From Pezicula radicicola (lineage: Eukaryota > Ascomycota > Leotiomycetes > Helotiales > Dermateaceae): a stretch of DNA of 64,000 nt. A program made the position numbers and the translations under genes. The DNA lies in the NCBI GenBank assembly GCA_003008705.1, contig PDUO01000092.1, positions 71,941 through 135,940 on the forward strand, written 5' to 3'. Of this stretch, positions 45,353 through 56,149 are shown in pieces. Under the pieces are notes generated by a model. The model did not search any database and was not told the DNA's origin. It worked only from the letters and a program-made list of their open reading frames with translations. Numbering within the stretch: position 1 is the first letter of the stretch; each line of letters opens with the position of its first letter.

Positions 45353-46848
45353 CTTGGCTGTTTTTGTTCAAGAACAAGTCTGACAGAAGAAGAGTAGTGT
45401 AGAAAACGTGATGGAAATTCTGGAATAGGAACTTGAAATGTAATTGTGGAAGTTGAAGATGAATGGAAATTGATGCTGCTTTCTGAAATGGACTGTGGGG
45501 ATTTCATATCCTTATAACCATCTCTCGTCTTCCTACCTAGGTAGATATTATCATCATCATCATCATCACCAACGCAGACAAACAAAATCAACTAATATCC
45601 TGCCTTCTTCTACCTTGTTGTTCATACGGGTTTTCCATCCGTATCATCCACATCAGCTGAAGCATGCGCATGCGAAAAGACACGTTCTTTACAAACGGGT
45701 AGCTTGGCTTGACTTGGCTTGGATAGAATGTACTTACAAGATACGCTTATGCACTGCTGATGTTTATGTGATGGTGGAGGGTAGGGCAGGGATTGTAGGT
45801 GGTTGATGAGGTAGGGTAGATATGGACTGGAAATAGAGATGCAGGTACCTGTAACCTGACAGCTTTACCCTTAAAGAAAATGAAAGGTAGGTTTTGTTTC
45901 ATCCCTAGTTCCGAATCATTGGTATTCTGCATTCGAAGTTCTAGGACTTTTCGAGAGGTTTCGAGTCATGGTTTGTTCGTTTGTCAAGAAGTGTCCCTTT
46001 TCTCGTTTACGGCTAGCTACAACATGCATGCTGTAGTACAGTTCGTACTCGTAAATTTGAGGCATGGGACCTTCTGTGCAGATTGTAGAAGTATATAAAG
46101 GTGCCTTCCCATTGTAGGTGCATAGTAAGTTCCTATATCTCAACGAATTACGAATACTAGCTTGTAGTAGAAAACAAATCATCTACTAAGAACTAGCTTT
46201 TAAGGTTGCAACTACTACTAATGTAAGGTAAGTTCTATAAGTTCTATATCTTATTGAATTATAAAGATTCATATATCTAAAATAGTTGATTTTTAATAAT
46301 ATTTTATGCTTCCTAAGTGCCTCTTACTTTGTAATCTTACATTTAAGCCATCACTTGCCCTCCATTTTTGAGAGCCGGTACTCACCAATTTAATTAATTT
46401 ACTACACTTCCAAAATTGAGCTTTATAAAATCGGATGTTAACTTCGGCTAAAAAGGACTCAAGATGAAGAACAGGCATGAATAAAGGAAGCAGGCATACA
46501 AAACCAAGCCAAACTAGACTACGAACGTCTCCGTGCTCATGCGATAACATCACCACAGTTGAGTAGGCACCTTCCTTACCAAACTTGATGTATTGCGTTG
46601 ATCTTGACTCTGTAATTCCAACACTGCACTACGTTTAAAGTAGAGTGTTCCAGCTTTTCAGATGTTGGAATGATGTATAGCGGATTATTCTCCATGCTTC
46701 GTTTGATATCGAGCTTCTAAAAGTGGAGGCAAATGTGGAATTTGGGAGAGTTTAGTGCCATCACATTGGTCGGGAGTTATTCGACTTCGGGGTGGTAAGA
46801 GGATTGGATGAGTTGGGCATGCCGTTATCGATTGTTTGTTTGTTTGCA
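45353..46848. other. gene-poor stretch, nothing recognised
   Basis: Contains an ATC microsatellite (45550-45570) and several short frames without domain-like sequence. Confidence 0.35.
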
Positions 46849-47945
46849 TGAACCGGTTCAAGAAGAACAACGATGCGTTTCTGGAGCTCGTGCTTCGGTA
46901 CAGGAGCTCGCATTAGCTTAAACCTCGATGGTTTACCGATAAACGAGTGTTCTTCACCGCTTCTACATATCGGATGCATACCTTGGGTAGGCTTTACTTG
47001 CGTGAACCGGTTCTAGAAAGATAGAGGTGTGTTCTTCGGCTCGCATTACTAGTTCTTTACCGCTTCCTGTCTGCTTGAACGATTCTGCAAACACAGAAAT
47101 GCCCGTCTCTCTTTGGGGTCGCTTCTATGCATAGCTAGCTTTTATGACTTTCCACATGGTTTCCAAGTTTTAAGTTTCGAGGGATGAACATGTATTCTCC
47201 GCACCTTCTATGCATTAGATGGGTACTTACTCCGTTACTGCATACCCTCCTGCAAACCGGTTCAAGATAGATGAAGAAGAGTTCCTTACGGTCGCTTTGG
47301 ACGCTTCCGTCTGTACAGGAGCTCGCATTAGCTTATAGGTGGTTTACCGATAAATATATCTTCCCCTTTACCGCTTCTATAATTCGGATGCTTGCGTGAA
47401 CCGGTTCTGGAAAGATAGAGGTACGTTCTTCATTCCACATGTCATCTTCACCGATTCTATGCATCGGATGCTTGCGTGAACCGGTTCTTGAAAAATAGAG
47501 GTATGTTCTTCATTCCATTTCCACATGTCTTCTTCACCGCTTCTATGCATAGCTAGCTCATATAACCTTCTACATAGTTTCCAAGTCCTAAGTCCCAAAT
47601 TCCAGGTTCCGAGGGATGAACATGTAACTTCTGTGCATCGGAAGCGTACTTACTCACTTTCTGTATACTCTCCTGTAAACCAGTTCTCGATGGGTGAAGA
47701 TGTGTTCGGACAGTAAGAGTTCCTTACGGTCGCTTCCTTCGGTGCAGGTGCTTGCGTGAACGGTGAGCGAACTCATCCACTACCCGTGTTCTAGAAGCCG
47801 CGCCGACTCATTATTGTATCTCCATATGTAGCTATATCACCTCAAAAGTTAATCCCAACCTCGTAAGAACCAATCGCAGACATTCTCAAGAATACAGACT
47901 ATTCAATGCCTGTAGACTCGACCTGGCAGGAACCGGTTGTAACGA
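46849..47945. repeat. degenerate repeat family built on the palindrome GAACCGGTTC
   Basis: Palindrome-centred copies occur at 46849-46860 (TGAACCGGTTCA), 47004-47013, 47255-47262 (AACCGGTT), 47398-47407 and 47478-47487, with decayed versions near 47678, 47754 and 47933. Three share GCGTGAACCGGTTCTxGAAA then ATAGAGGTxxGTTCTTC. Larger blocks repeat about 415-420 bases apart: 47110-47320 against 47535-47740 (shared GAGGGATGAACATGTA, GAGTTCCTTACGGTCGCTT, TCTATGCATAGCTAGCT). No coding potential is evident. Confidence 0.7.
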
Positions 47946-50900
47946 GTCTGGTCCCCTTACCCCCCCTTGCACTCACTCCTCTCTCCATAAGCACGAAACC
48001 TCAGCTCTCGTGTTTCCAAGTTAGACTTAATAGTATCTGAGGTACAAGCCACTAACTAGACCCGGCCTCCTACTTCTACTAAATCCCTTACACGATATCA
48101 TACGTGCCTGACCCATGGATCCTAACTGTTGGTTCAGTTCGCTAAGCAAATGTTAGTATAGTTTGGTTAAGGTACGTTTCGAGATATTCCTTGTGTTTGT
48201 CTTCTCAAGCTTCGTGATATATCTTCATAGTTTCCTATCCTTGTAGAAGTAGAGGCCGAAGTCGCAAAGATGACGTTTCTCTCTGTCAACATTGCATTGC
48301 TCCCTGTCCTGGTCTTAATCTCATGAGATCTACAAGCTACTATACTCCCTGCATAAATATGTAGGAGTGGCTACATGAATCTAATTATAATAGTAAGAGG
48401 CTAACATAGCTTTAAAAATTGAAACAAAATATATTATAATCGACGTAGAAACTAAGTCTGTTTCATTTTCTTGAAGAGGTCTATAGAATAGATTGTTTTA
48501 TGCTAAAAAAACGTCTTTGGATTGGAGATAACTGTCTGCTTCCGAGCCCCGGCCCTTGATGAGTTGAGTTGAGTTTACTGGTTACAGTACGAGTTGGAAG
48601 AACGGGATTAGGCATTAAACTTCTCTTCAAACGTCCTACTGCTAGTTGTACCTCTCTCACTCTTCTCTCCATCTTTCGTTCTTTATCTTTCCTCCTTCAT
48701 CTTTCATCCTTCTCATTTCGTCCATTATCTATAATCCCTATGTTCTAGTATCCTAGTTTCTTTGCCTATTACTACAATTTGCTCTTCATCCATCCATCCA
48801 TCCATCCATCCTTCATTAATATTTTTTGACTTTGTTCGGAACAATTCACAACCATAAACCAGCTACCCATTCACTTATTATTATTGTTATCTACAAAACT
48901 ATCCTCCTCCTCCTCCTCCTCTCTCTTGGGCCTGCTTCTGTCATTGGCTGAGACGTCCAGTCCTTGATGTCGAATGCCGAGACAGAGAATTAGAGAGAGA
49001 GGTTGTATATGCTATCGTCTGGGAAGATGGAGCATAGATGACTTGTCGTCACTACTGCTGCTGCTGATGCTACAGAGTCACAAGTCACAAGTCACCAATC
49101 ATTTCTCGTTTTCTTGTAAGTTTCTTGATTTCCATTCCATTCTGCTTTTATAAGATAAAGTAGAAGTTGACTTGGGTTTCTAGTACTGAGGCAATAGTAG
49201 TATACTACTTGTTATATTATAGCTATGTCTATGGTTTCCAAGGAGGGATTTTGGAGATTATTAGCTTTGCCGCCCGTATCCTTGATATTAACAAGCTGTA
49301 AGTAGCTTGTGCGTGGTTGAGATAATAACTCTCATTAACATGTTTTTATAGCATTTATTCAACCTTAACCAACCTCCTTCAACTGCTGCTACTCTTATTT
49401 GGCACTTACCAAACACTAACACTATCACCGATATCAAGCCGATAGCAACATCCTTGAGAACACATCACCGGCACTCTCTGTACTTCGCTGCAACCTAACC
49501 TCTTCCTTTCGCTTCGCTATATAACGCAATGTAATGTACAAATGTCGTCCTTTTGCAATCGACAGCGAAAGTTCACTTTGCGTCTACTCTATTTATTAGA
49601 TCGCCAGATTGCGGCTTCTTTTACATCAAAATCGAAGACATCGCTTGTGTCGGTGCCTAATATATACCCATTCCTAAGTACCTACCTGGGCTGCCTCAAC
49701 CTTCAATTTTTGCAGCTTTGCTTGTATCGCACAGGACTCGATGCGACTTTTTCTCTCGGCTTTCAACAAGCACACCCTTGGCCTTTTTGGAATCAAGATT
49801 CTTTGTTCTGGTTGCTTGCGTTATTTGGGTCGCATTGAATTCAAACACACAATCACTGGCTCTCTCTTCTGTGATACTCATCAGGCTACTTTTAGCGATT
49901 GCTGGTCTTGTGGTAGTCCGCACAACTATCACAAGATTTGCAATTGCCGGAAGTTCATGCTAAGAAGTTTCACATAGTAAGGGCTCGGGACTCGAGACTC
50001 GAGGAAGACTTTGCCTTTGTTTACAGAGGAAAGTTCCAAGGCAATTAGAACAAAGGCAACCTCCCGCACAGCACAGAAACAAGTCTTTTGCCGCAGGTCG
50101 GAATTCAAAAGTATGGTCTCTACAAAAAGCGGCACGTAACATGAATCCTCTCCCACGATTTCAACATTAATAGTTCTTGAGCTCAGCCATCCTATCAGAG
50201 CCAAGTACCATTCCACTGTACATTCAAACTTCGTACTCAAGAATCTATTCAAGAAATCTACACATTAGCTCGCTCGCTCGTCTCCTCGGAAGGACATAGA
50301 ATGATATCCATTGGAGGGAGAATTAGCCACAAAAGATACCTCGCCATACAATACAAGATGAATATAGGAGGCCGCCCTCCATTCCCTTCTCAATACAGAA
50401 TTCTAAGTTCGAAAGACAACACCTAAAAAGTTTATCACTCATCCTTTTCGACAATTTTTGGTCAACCACTACTTCTCTCTTCTTCAGAGTTATCGAAATA
50501 TTCCTCAAATGCCCTCTTTCGCTTCTTTTTCAACATAAACCGTGTTTTGGAATTCAATCATAGCGCGCAGGATTATATTTTCTTAATTATGTTCTTGGTA
50601 TATTTCCTACCTCTACGCCGGTTTTGTACAACACAGACAGAAGTCTTTACATCTCTATCTTGTACGCTTCTCGTTTGCTGCTTTGAAGGAAGACCTTTTG
50701 TATAAGCTTATATGCGAGATGTTTAGGGGATACATAGAGGGTTCTTCTTGTTTGGGGTGAGGAGGACTTGGAGCTTGTGATGTTTTACTCAGTGTTTGTT
50801 GATGAAATAGCTTTGATGTAATGGTTTTAGTGCAGTGATGGTAGTGAAAATGTGGAGAACGAAAGGATAAAATGTAGAGAGCTGGAGATGAAGAGTAAAG

Positions 50901-51184
50901 AGCGGTGCGGCGCTCTGTACTCTCTTCTCTTTGCTTCTTGAATCTTGTATCTTCGGCTCCACCGACATGGTCTTTTCAGGCGAGGATTACGGCCAGGATG
51001 TTGGGGTCACGTGACTATTAAGTGTTACAGAAATATTACTCTAATTCTAGTATATTATTTATAAACAGCATATAGAAGATCTGTAACAAAGAACTTAAAA
51101 GAATTAACGGATACAGTTTATATTATGTTAAATAGTAAGATTATTTATTAGGCAGTAATAAGTAGGTAGGTAAATAGTGTTATA
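47946..51184. other. gene-poor region, no coding gene recognised
   Basis: Carries microsatellites CATC (48789-48812) and CCT (48903-48922), pyrimidine-rich stretches and short overlapping frames (for example 49542-49838) that lack domain-like sequence. A GC-rich hairpin lies at 50893-50922. It could hold a long non-coding transcript or a large regulatory region; nothing in the sequence decides this. Confidence 0.35.
50893..50922. other. inverted repeat, 12-base arms with 6-base loop
   Basis: Arms GAGTAAAGAGCG and CGCTCTGTACTC pair with one mismatch around loop GTGCGG. Confidence 0.6.
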
Positions 51185-51965
51185 TTCACTGAGGACGAAG
51201 CGATCGTCGGCAATATGCCTTGGGTTGTCGGATGCTGCGAATTAGGGAGGTTTGGTGGTCCACGGCACAAGCCGGTTGCCTTGTCAGTGATTTCTCATGT
51301 GGATCTACAACAAAAGCCTCGAATCCGATGAAATTAGAGTCCATCACGGAACAAACGATCTCTACTCTCCCGCCTTGCCTTCCAGCGACCTCAGAGCAGA
51401 CGATCTTACAGTTGTCCGGAATCCATATTTAACAATCCCCAGAAATTATAACCTCGGAACTTAGCGTAAATGTGATGGTCGTTCGGCGTCCACTCGTTCG
51501 TTGTTCAATAGTTGCCTCAATAGTGCCAGATATTGTGACTAGGATTAGCACAATACAATGCTCCCCCAAAAAAGACCACCCGCTTTGAAACACCAGTAAT
51601 TGCAACGGGCGTGTCAAAGAGTATTGCCTCTCGGAAGGCTTGATAGGAGTGACGACGAGCGCATTGACGATATCGGTAATCTGTATTACACCAACTGGTT
51701 AGCATACGATCTTTGTTAAGACATTTTTCTCTACCTTCTAAGACCGATTGAACTCCTTTTTAAACTCCGCCCTGACTTCATCCAGCGTTTTCGGTCCATC
51801 GTCCGTGCATTCTACCTCTGACCAACCCTTCTCCCGCCGGGATAGATTTAATATCGAAACAATTCGTCAGACTTTTGACACGACCCTGGACTTTGTGGCC
51901 CGCCTACACAGTTTGTGCAACCGAATAGTCGGTGCCACTACTCGAAGTCATCGCGATTTCGAGAT
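51185..51965 (-). pseudogene. unidentified degraded gene
   Basis: The minus strand reads as connected protein-like pieces: MTSSSGTDYSVAQT from ATG about 51952; CTDDGPKTLDEVRAEFKKEF; after a likely intron with CTAACCAG, LLVFQSGWSFLGEHCIVLIL, TIEATIEQRTSGRRTTITFT and LSSEVIISGDC. A TAA (51429-51431) follows, and then in the same frame PDNCKIVCSEVAGRQGGRVE, SVMDSNFIGFEAFVVDPHEK and a tail ending about 51188. The TAA could be a former CAA. I do not recognise a family; the first part could belong to the N-terminal regions of fungal STAND-type proteins, but this is a guess. Confidence 0.35.
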
Positions 51966-52478
51966 ATCGTAGACGGTCAGAAATATGCGCGAAGTTTACC
52001 TAAAAATTTCTGCATAAAACGCTCTGTGTCGGCAGACGTGGTCTGGAGGGATAGATCAAAACACAGGCCTGTAAGTGCTGGCTAGAAACTGTTACTAGCA
52101 AAAGGGGGCAATTGCGACTTTCAACAAAACACAACAAGGCACATTTCCACGTCAGGAAACTCAGCAGTGAATCATCTATTATGATACTGATAAGTATGTT
52201 TAGTTACTATTGATCAAGTATTTTCCTTATAAAACGTAGGAGAATATTGTGGGTTTGTCAGGCGACATTTGACATCGTATATATCAAAGTAGCCCGAGTT
52301 TAAGGAGGGTGCGTAAGTAGTTTTTTGAAGCTGTGTACCAGATGAGGCTGTTAGAACATACTTTCCATTATCTTCCGTGCCTTCACTTGGTTGAAGCTGA
52401 TGTAAGCATTTCCCTTCCTCCCTCATGTTACCCAACTACGGTCCCTTTATATTCTTTAATATTTATTTACTGCTGCTA
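51966..52478. other. intergenic, nothing recognised
   Basis: Left flank of the Tc1/mariner element. Confidence 0.35.
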
Positions 52479-53844
52479 CAGTAACCGACAATTAATATTG
52501 GCCAAAACGCATAAATACGCAACTTTTCGTGTATTGATTTTTCTACCCACCTTCAACAATACCACTAATATACTACCCTAGTATACTCCTCTTAGCTAGG
52601 CCTCTAGTAATCGAACTCGTAGGATTGAATTAATACTATATCTTTGTAGGAAGGTTATTAGAGCCTAGGAAGCTAGGAAATCGTAGGCTAAAATCATAGA
52701 GTAGTATAAGCTCTCTTACTAGGCTATACGATATACTATTACCTAAGACTCTTACAGAGTCGAAGATGAATCCCTTCCTTAACCTAGTTAGCTAAAGATA
52801 TATTTAGAGTATAATAATCGAATAATACTATATAATATTCGATTATTCCCTAAGATAACCTTCGATTAATGATAAGAGGTAATATCCTCGAAAATAAGTA
52901 ACTCTACTATTAAGAACCTTTACTATATAAATAGGATATATTACTAGTATATAAAGAAGTACCCTAAGTTAATAGAGTAAGTAGTAGAAATAAGGCTTCT
53001 TTAATACTACTACTAGGTATATTAGGATATTAAGAGGTAGAGAAAATATATATTTAGTAATAAGTATTCTATAAAGTAAGGGTCTAGGAAAATAATCGAA
53101 TAGGTAATAGGTTTTCTATCTAATAAATAGAAGCTAGAGATAGTTATAATATATAAGAAGGGAAAGGATATAAGGGTAATAGTCTAGGTAGTATTTTAGG
53201 GAATAGGGGAGAGGTCTAAACTATATATAATAGACTACGACTTTGAATTAAAGAAACAAGGGTACTTAGTAGCCTCCTACCTTATAGTTCTTAAAGATTA
53301 AGTACTCTAATACTATTATAATAGCTTAATCTTTATATAGGATAATACCCCTATATATACTATATATATTATTAGGGATTAGTTTAAAGTAAATAGTATA
53401 GATACAATAGATTAGCCTCCCTATTCCCTAGACCTTAACCCTATTAAAAATACTTAGTAGGTACTTAAGAAGCTAGTAATAAAGATATTTCTAGAGGTTA
53501 TAAAATTAAGTAGAAAGATAGAGTAGGATATAAAGAACCTTAAGGAAGCTTTAAAGGTAGTATAGGTAGCTCTACTTAACTCTCTTTTTAAGTCTCTTAT
53601 TAAGAGTATACTACACCGAGTTACAGCTTATATTAAGGTAGAAGGGTAGTATACAAAGTACTAGGCAATTAAATCGAACAAAGTAGCCTAGCTATATTAA
53701 AGAGCCTATTCTAAAGCTTTTATTCCTTGATTTCTAGGCTATTTAAGAGGTATATAGGGTCTTATTTTATAAGTAACATTCTAGGTAGACATAGTTGATT
53801 TTCGCTTAAATCGAGCTCTGGCCAATATTAATTGTCTAGTACTG
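52479..53844 (+). mobile_element. Tc1/mariner-family DNA transposon, RIP-degraded, complete ends
   Basis: The 1366-base element has terminal inverted repeats: the left end CAGTAACCGACAATTAATAT.. and the reversed right end CAGTACTAGACAATTAATAT.. share TTGGCCA after this, so about 25 bases match with three or four differences. TA flanks both ends (52477-52478, 53845-53846), the Tc1/mariner target duplication. The plus strand at 53280-53690 reads as a DDE transposase C terminus: DNTPIYTIYIIRD, PPYSLDLNPIKNT, VLKKLVIKIFLEVI, KSLIKSILHRVTAYIKVEG, with TAG at many expected Trp/Gln positions. AT content is very high inside and falls at the TIRs. Confidence 0.85.
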
Positions 53845-54316
53845 TATTTGTTTTGGTCTCTGTAGTCACTTTTTCATTTACAAATCCTGGTTGAGTATTC
53901 ATTGAAATATTTGTATTGGATATGAAGACTTAACTCTCGCCCGACGAATGCACAGCCACAAATCTCTAGCCACATCTTTACTCTAGAGTTGCGGCTGAAT
54001 TCCGAACCTCGGTCGCATCCTATTTTCCTTGCCTCTGCAGCGAATAGCATATCCAATCTCAATGTTCTTCTTGACCTGAGCTCTTTGCTTCCGTGAATGG
54101 TCTTCATTGTTATCTTTGCTTCTATCGGTTTGGTCTGCGGATTCCGGAGCTGTTGGCTGCAGCATTCAGTCCGTTGACGTTCGGGTACTTCGTAAATGCG
54201 GTGCAACCTCTCTTTCAGTCCGCGCCCGCTGCGATATATTGGCTTCACATCTATCAATAATCATCTGTTCTGTATCTCAAAAAGAAATCTCTTTCTTTGG
54301 CCCTTATTAAATTCAG
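53845..54316. other. upstream region of the kinase-like gene
   Basis: A 127-codon minus-strand frame (53874-54257) is Arg-rich without domain-like order; I do not call it. Confidence 0.35.
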
Positions 54317-55060
54317 ATGCAAATGGAGACACTACCTGATATTCTAAACAAGGTGGGCCGTCTTCCCATGATCTCACATGGTATCTCAGGAGTGGTACTT
54401 GCACTCTCGGAGTCGCATGTCATCAAGAAGCCCCTTCCAGGAAAGAGTGGAAAAGAACAAGTCGACATCGAGCGCCGAATCTATGAACGCCTAGGTCCAC
54501 ATCCTTATATTACGAAGTACTTTGGCGCACGTGATGGGATGATCGTTCTCGAACGCCTCGAATACCCACTCCGCAAGCGCCTCCACGACCTTCGCGACGA
54601 CAATAAGCTCCCTATGGCCGACGACGTGGTCCGCTGGGCATTGCAAGTTACGCAGGCGATTCAGCACGTACACTCACAAGGCGTCATGCAAGTAGACATT
54701 GGCGCTGGGAATGTCCTACTTGATCAGTACGGAACCGCGAAGTTATCTGATTTTGCTGGATCTTCTCTCGATAAATCGAAGCCTTTGATCGCTCCCAGTG
54801 CGCATTCTGAGCATCCGAACATGCCTTACACAAAACCGTCGATCCAGTCCGAGCTATTCGCAGTGGGCTCTTTGCTATACGAGATCGAGACGACGAAGGT
54901 GCCGTACGCCGATAAAAACGATGGAGAGCTTGAGAGGCTGTTCAAGGCAGATGTATATCCAGATACGGCCAACTTAATCCTAGGAGAGGTGATTACGAAG
55001 TGTTGGATGGCCCAGTATCAGGATGCCAGTGAAGTGGTGGTTGACATTCAGAACATTTAG
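54317..55060 (+). CDS. atypical protein-kinase-like protein, 247 aa, single exon
   Basis: A compact kinase-fold protein. The ATP lysine is probably K37 or K38 in SHVIKKPLPG; the helix-C glutamate may be E52 in VDIERRIYERLG. The catalytic loop reads QVDIGAGNVLLD (125-136) where HRDxxxxN is standard: Asp127 and Asn132 are kept, His-Arg becomes Gln-Val. The magnesium motif is DFA (145-147) instead of DFG. A P+1 and C-lobe region follows (LFAVGSLLYEIETTKVPY), then a final helix. The glycine loop is weak (HGISGVV). Small single-exon kinases with degenerate HRD/DFG motifs are expanded in filamentous fungi. It could be a weak kinase or a pseudokinase. The frame is intact although surrounded by relics. 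Confidence 0.72.
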   Translation: MQMETLPDILNKVGRLPMISHGISGVVLALSESHVIKKPLPGKSGKEQVDIERRIYERLGPHPYITKYFGARDGMIVLERLEYPLRKRLHDLRDDNKLPMADDVVRWALQVTQAIQHVHSQGVMQVDIGAGNVLLDQYGTAKLSDFAGSSLDKSKPLIAPSAHSEHPNMPYTKPSIQSELFAVGSLLYEIETTKVPYADKNDGELERLFKADVYPDTANLILGEVITKCWMAQYQDASEVVVDIQNI

Positions 55061-55082
55061 AACAATTGAACAATGCAACGAC

Positions 55083-55436
55083 TCAGCTCCCTCCGCTTCG
55101 TTCCATCTCTTCTCTTCGCTCTCGCAAATTGATCAGTTGAGGCATTTCTAGTTTAGAACCCGCTGTCAATTTACTACTCTCATGGAGAATATTTGAGATG
55201 CGCGGGGCAAAGCTTACCACTACGCTCACTATACCATCCTCGCAAGTGGGACAGTCACCTGATGCTCTCGAGGAACCGAAGAGGACGCTGGTTGATGCGG
55301 TTGAGTCGTCGCAGTGTTTTTGCTCTACTTGACCTTTCTCTTCACACAAATAGTAGAGGTGAAACTCCACTTGATGCTTAACATATTTTTCCTTGCAGCC
55401 GCTGAATTTGGTGGTAGTGTCCGTGTATTCGCACAT
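55083..55436 (-). CDS. small Cys-containing fungal protein, 117 aa
   Basis: The likely start is ATG 55436 (MCEYTDTTTKFSGCKEK), although the frame is open upstream to 55715 with low-quality sequence. The protein has an N-terminal Cys pair, a His/Cys-containing middle (HLYYLCEEKGQVEQKHC), a CPTC motif in ASGDCPTCEDG and a charged C terminus (NLRERREEMERSGGS). The pattern fits small fungal proteins of unknown function with probable zinc-binding Cys motifs. An intron in the C-terminal half cannot be excluded. Confidence 0.5.
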   Translation of the reverse strand: MCEYTDTTTKFSGCKEKYVKHQVEFHLYYLCEEKGQVEQKHCDDSTASTSVLFGSSRASGDCPTCEDGIVSVVVSFAPRISNILHESSKLTAGSKLEMPQLINLRERREEMERSGGS

Positions 55437-56149
55437 CTTGAAAGGCGGGGTTGGGGTTGGTGGTTTTGTGACTGGTAGTTTTGAAGCCAAATTGTCAAGG
55501 AGGTTTGATTGCTGAACTTGCTGAACTTTGCTGAACTTACAGCTCCTTTGATCTACTAGATTGATAGAGACATGTGAAAATCTCAGACCATTTTGCTGTT
55601 GTTCAAAATCACCTTCAGACGTGCATCTCGTGCATCTGCCAAACCATTTTCTGCCATGGCCGAGTATATTGATACCACTCTCCGACTGGAGTGGGGTAGC
55701 GTGGCACACAACCATTTGCCCACCACTTTCACCTCATTCCTCACTCCCTTTTACCCCTCCTGTTCTCCCTATCACTTGCCAGAACGAGCGTTACATGCAT
55801 ATGCCAATCTTTTTCCCGCAATCGACCAACGTATTGCTTCCATTACAGTAACATCCATACATCTCGCACCTAGTTTCCTGCTGCCCTTGTTTTGAAGACT
55901 CGCTTCCCTCATCCGTCTCTGCTTGCGTTGAGTGTATGCTGTCCATCGGATTGAGATTCGTTTAGTCACGTGGAAACTGACAGCCGCTTCTTTTGCTTTA
56001 CAATAAGTCCTTGTGAGCGGGTTGGGATCGCCGGGAACGGGGTCTAGGTCTGAAGGCGAGAGGCCACCTGCTACTGTTTTTTCATTTTTTTCATTTGTGC
56101 AAGATACAACAAAACCACAGTCTCGATTGATGTATTCTCAGGTGATGTA
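55437..56149. other. intergenic, nothing firm
   Basis: A plus frame 55656-55895 (MAEYIDTTLRLEWGSVAHNH) might be the first exon of something, but no continuation is found. Confidence 0.3.

Noticed and set aside
48789..48922. CATC and CCT microsatellites considered as a CRISPR-like or regulatory array
   Set aside because: Simple slippage repeats, common in fungal promoters; no spacers.
49542..49977. Overlapping frames of about 80-98 codons in the gene-poor region
   Set aside because: Three frames equally open, Phe/Leu/Ser-rich, no splice partners or motifs.
53874..54257. 127-codon minus-strand frame beside the kinase gene
   Set aside because: Arg-rich with no ordered motifs; lies in the kinase gene's 5' flank.
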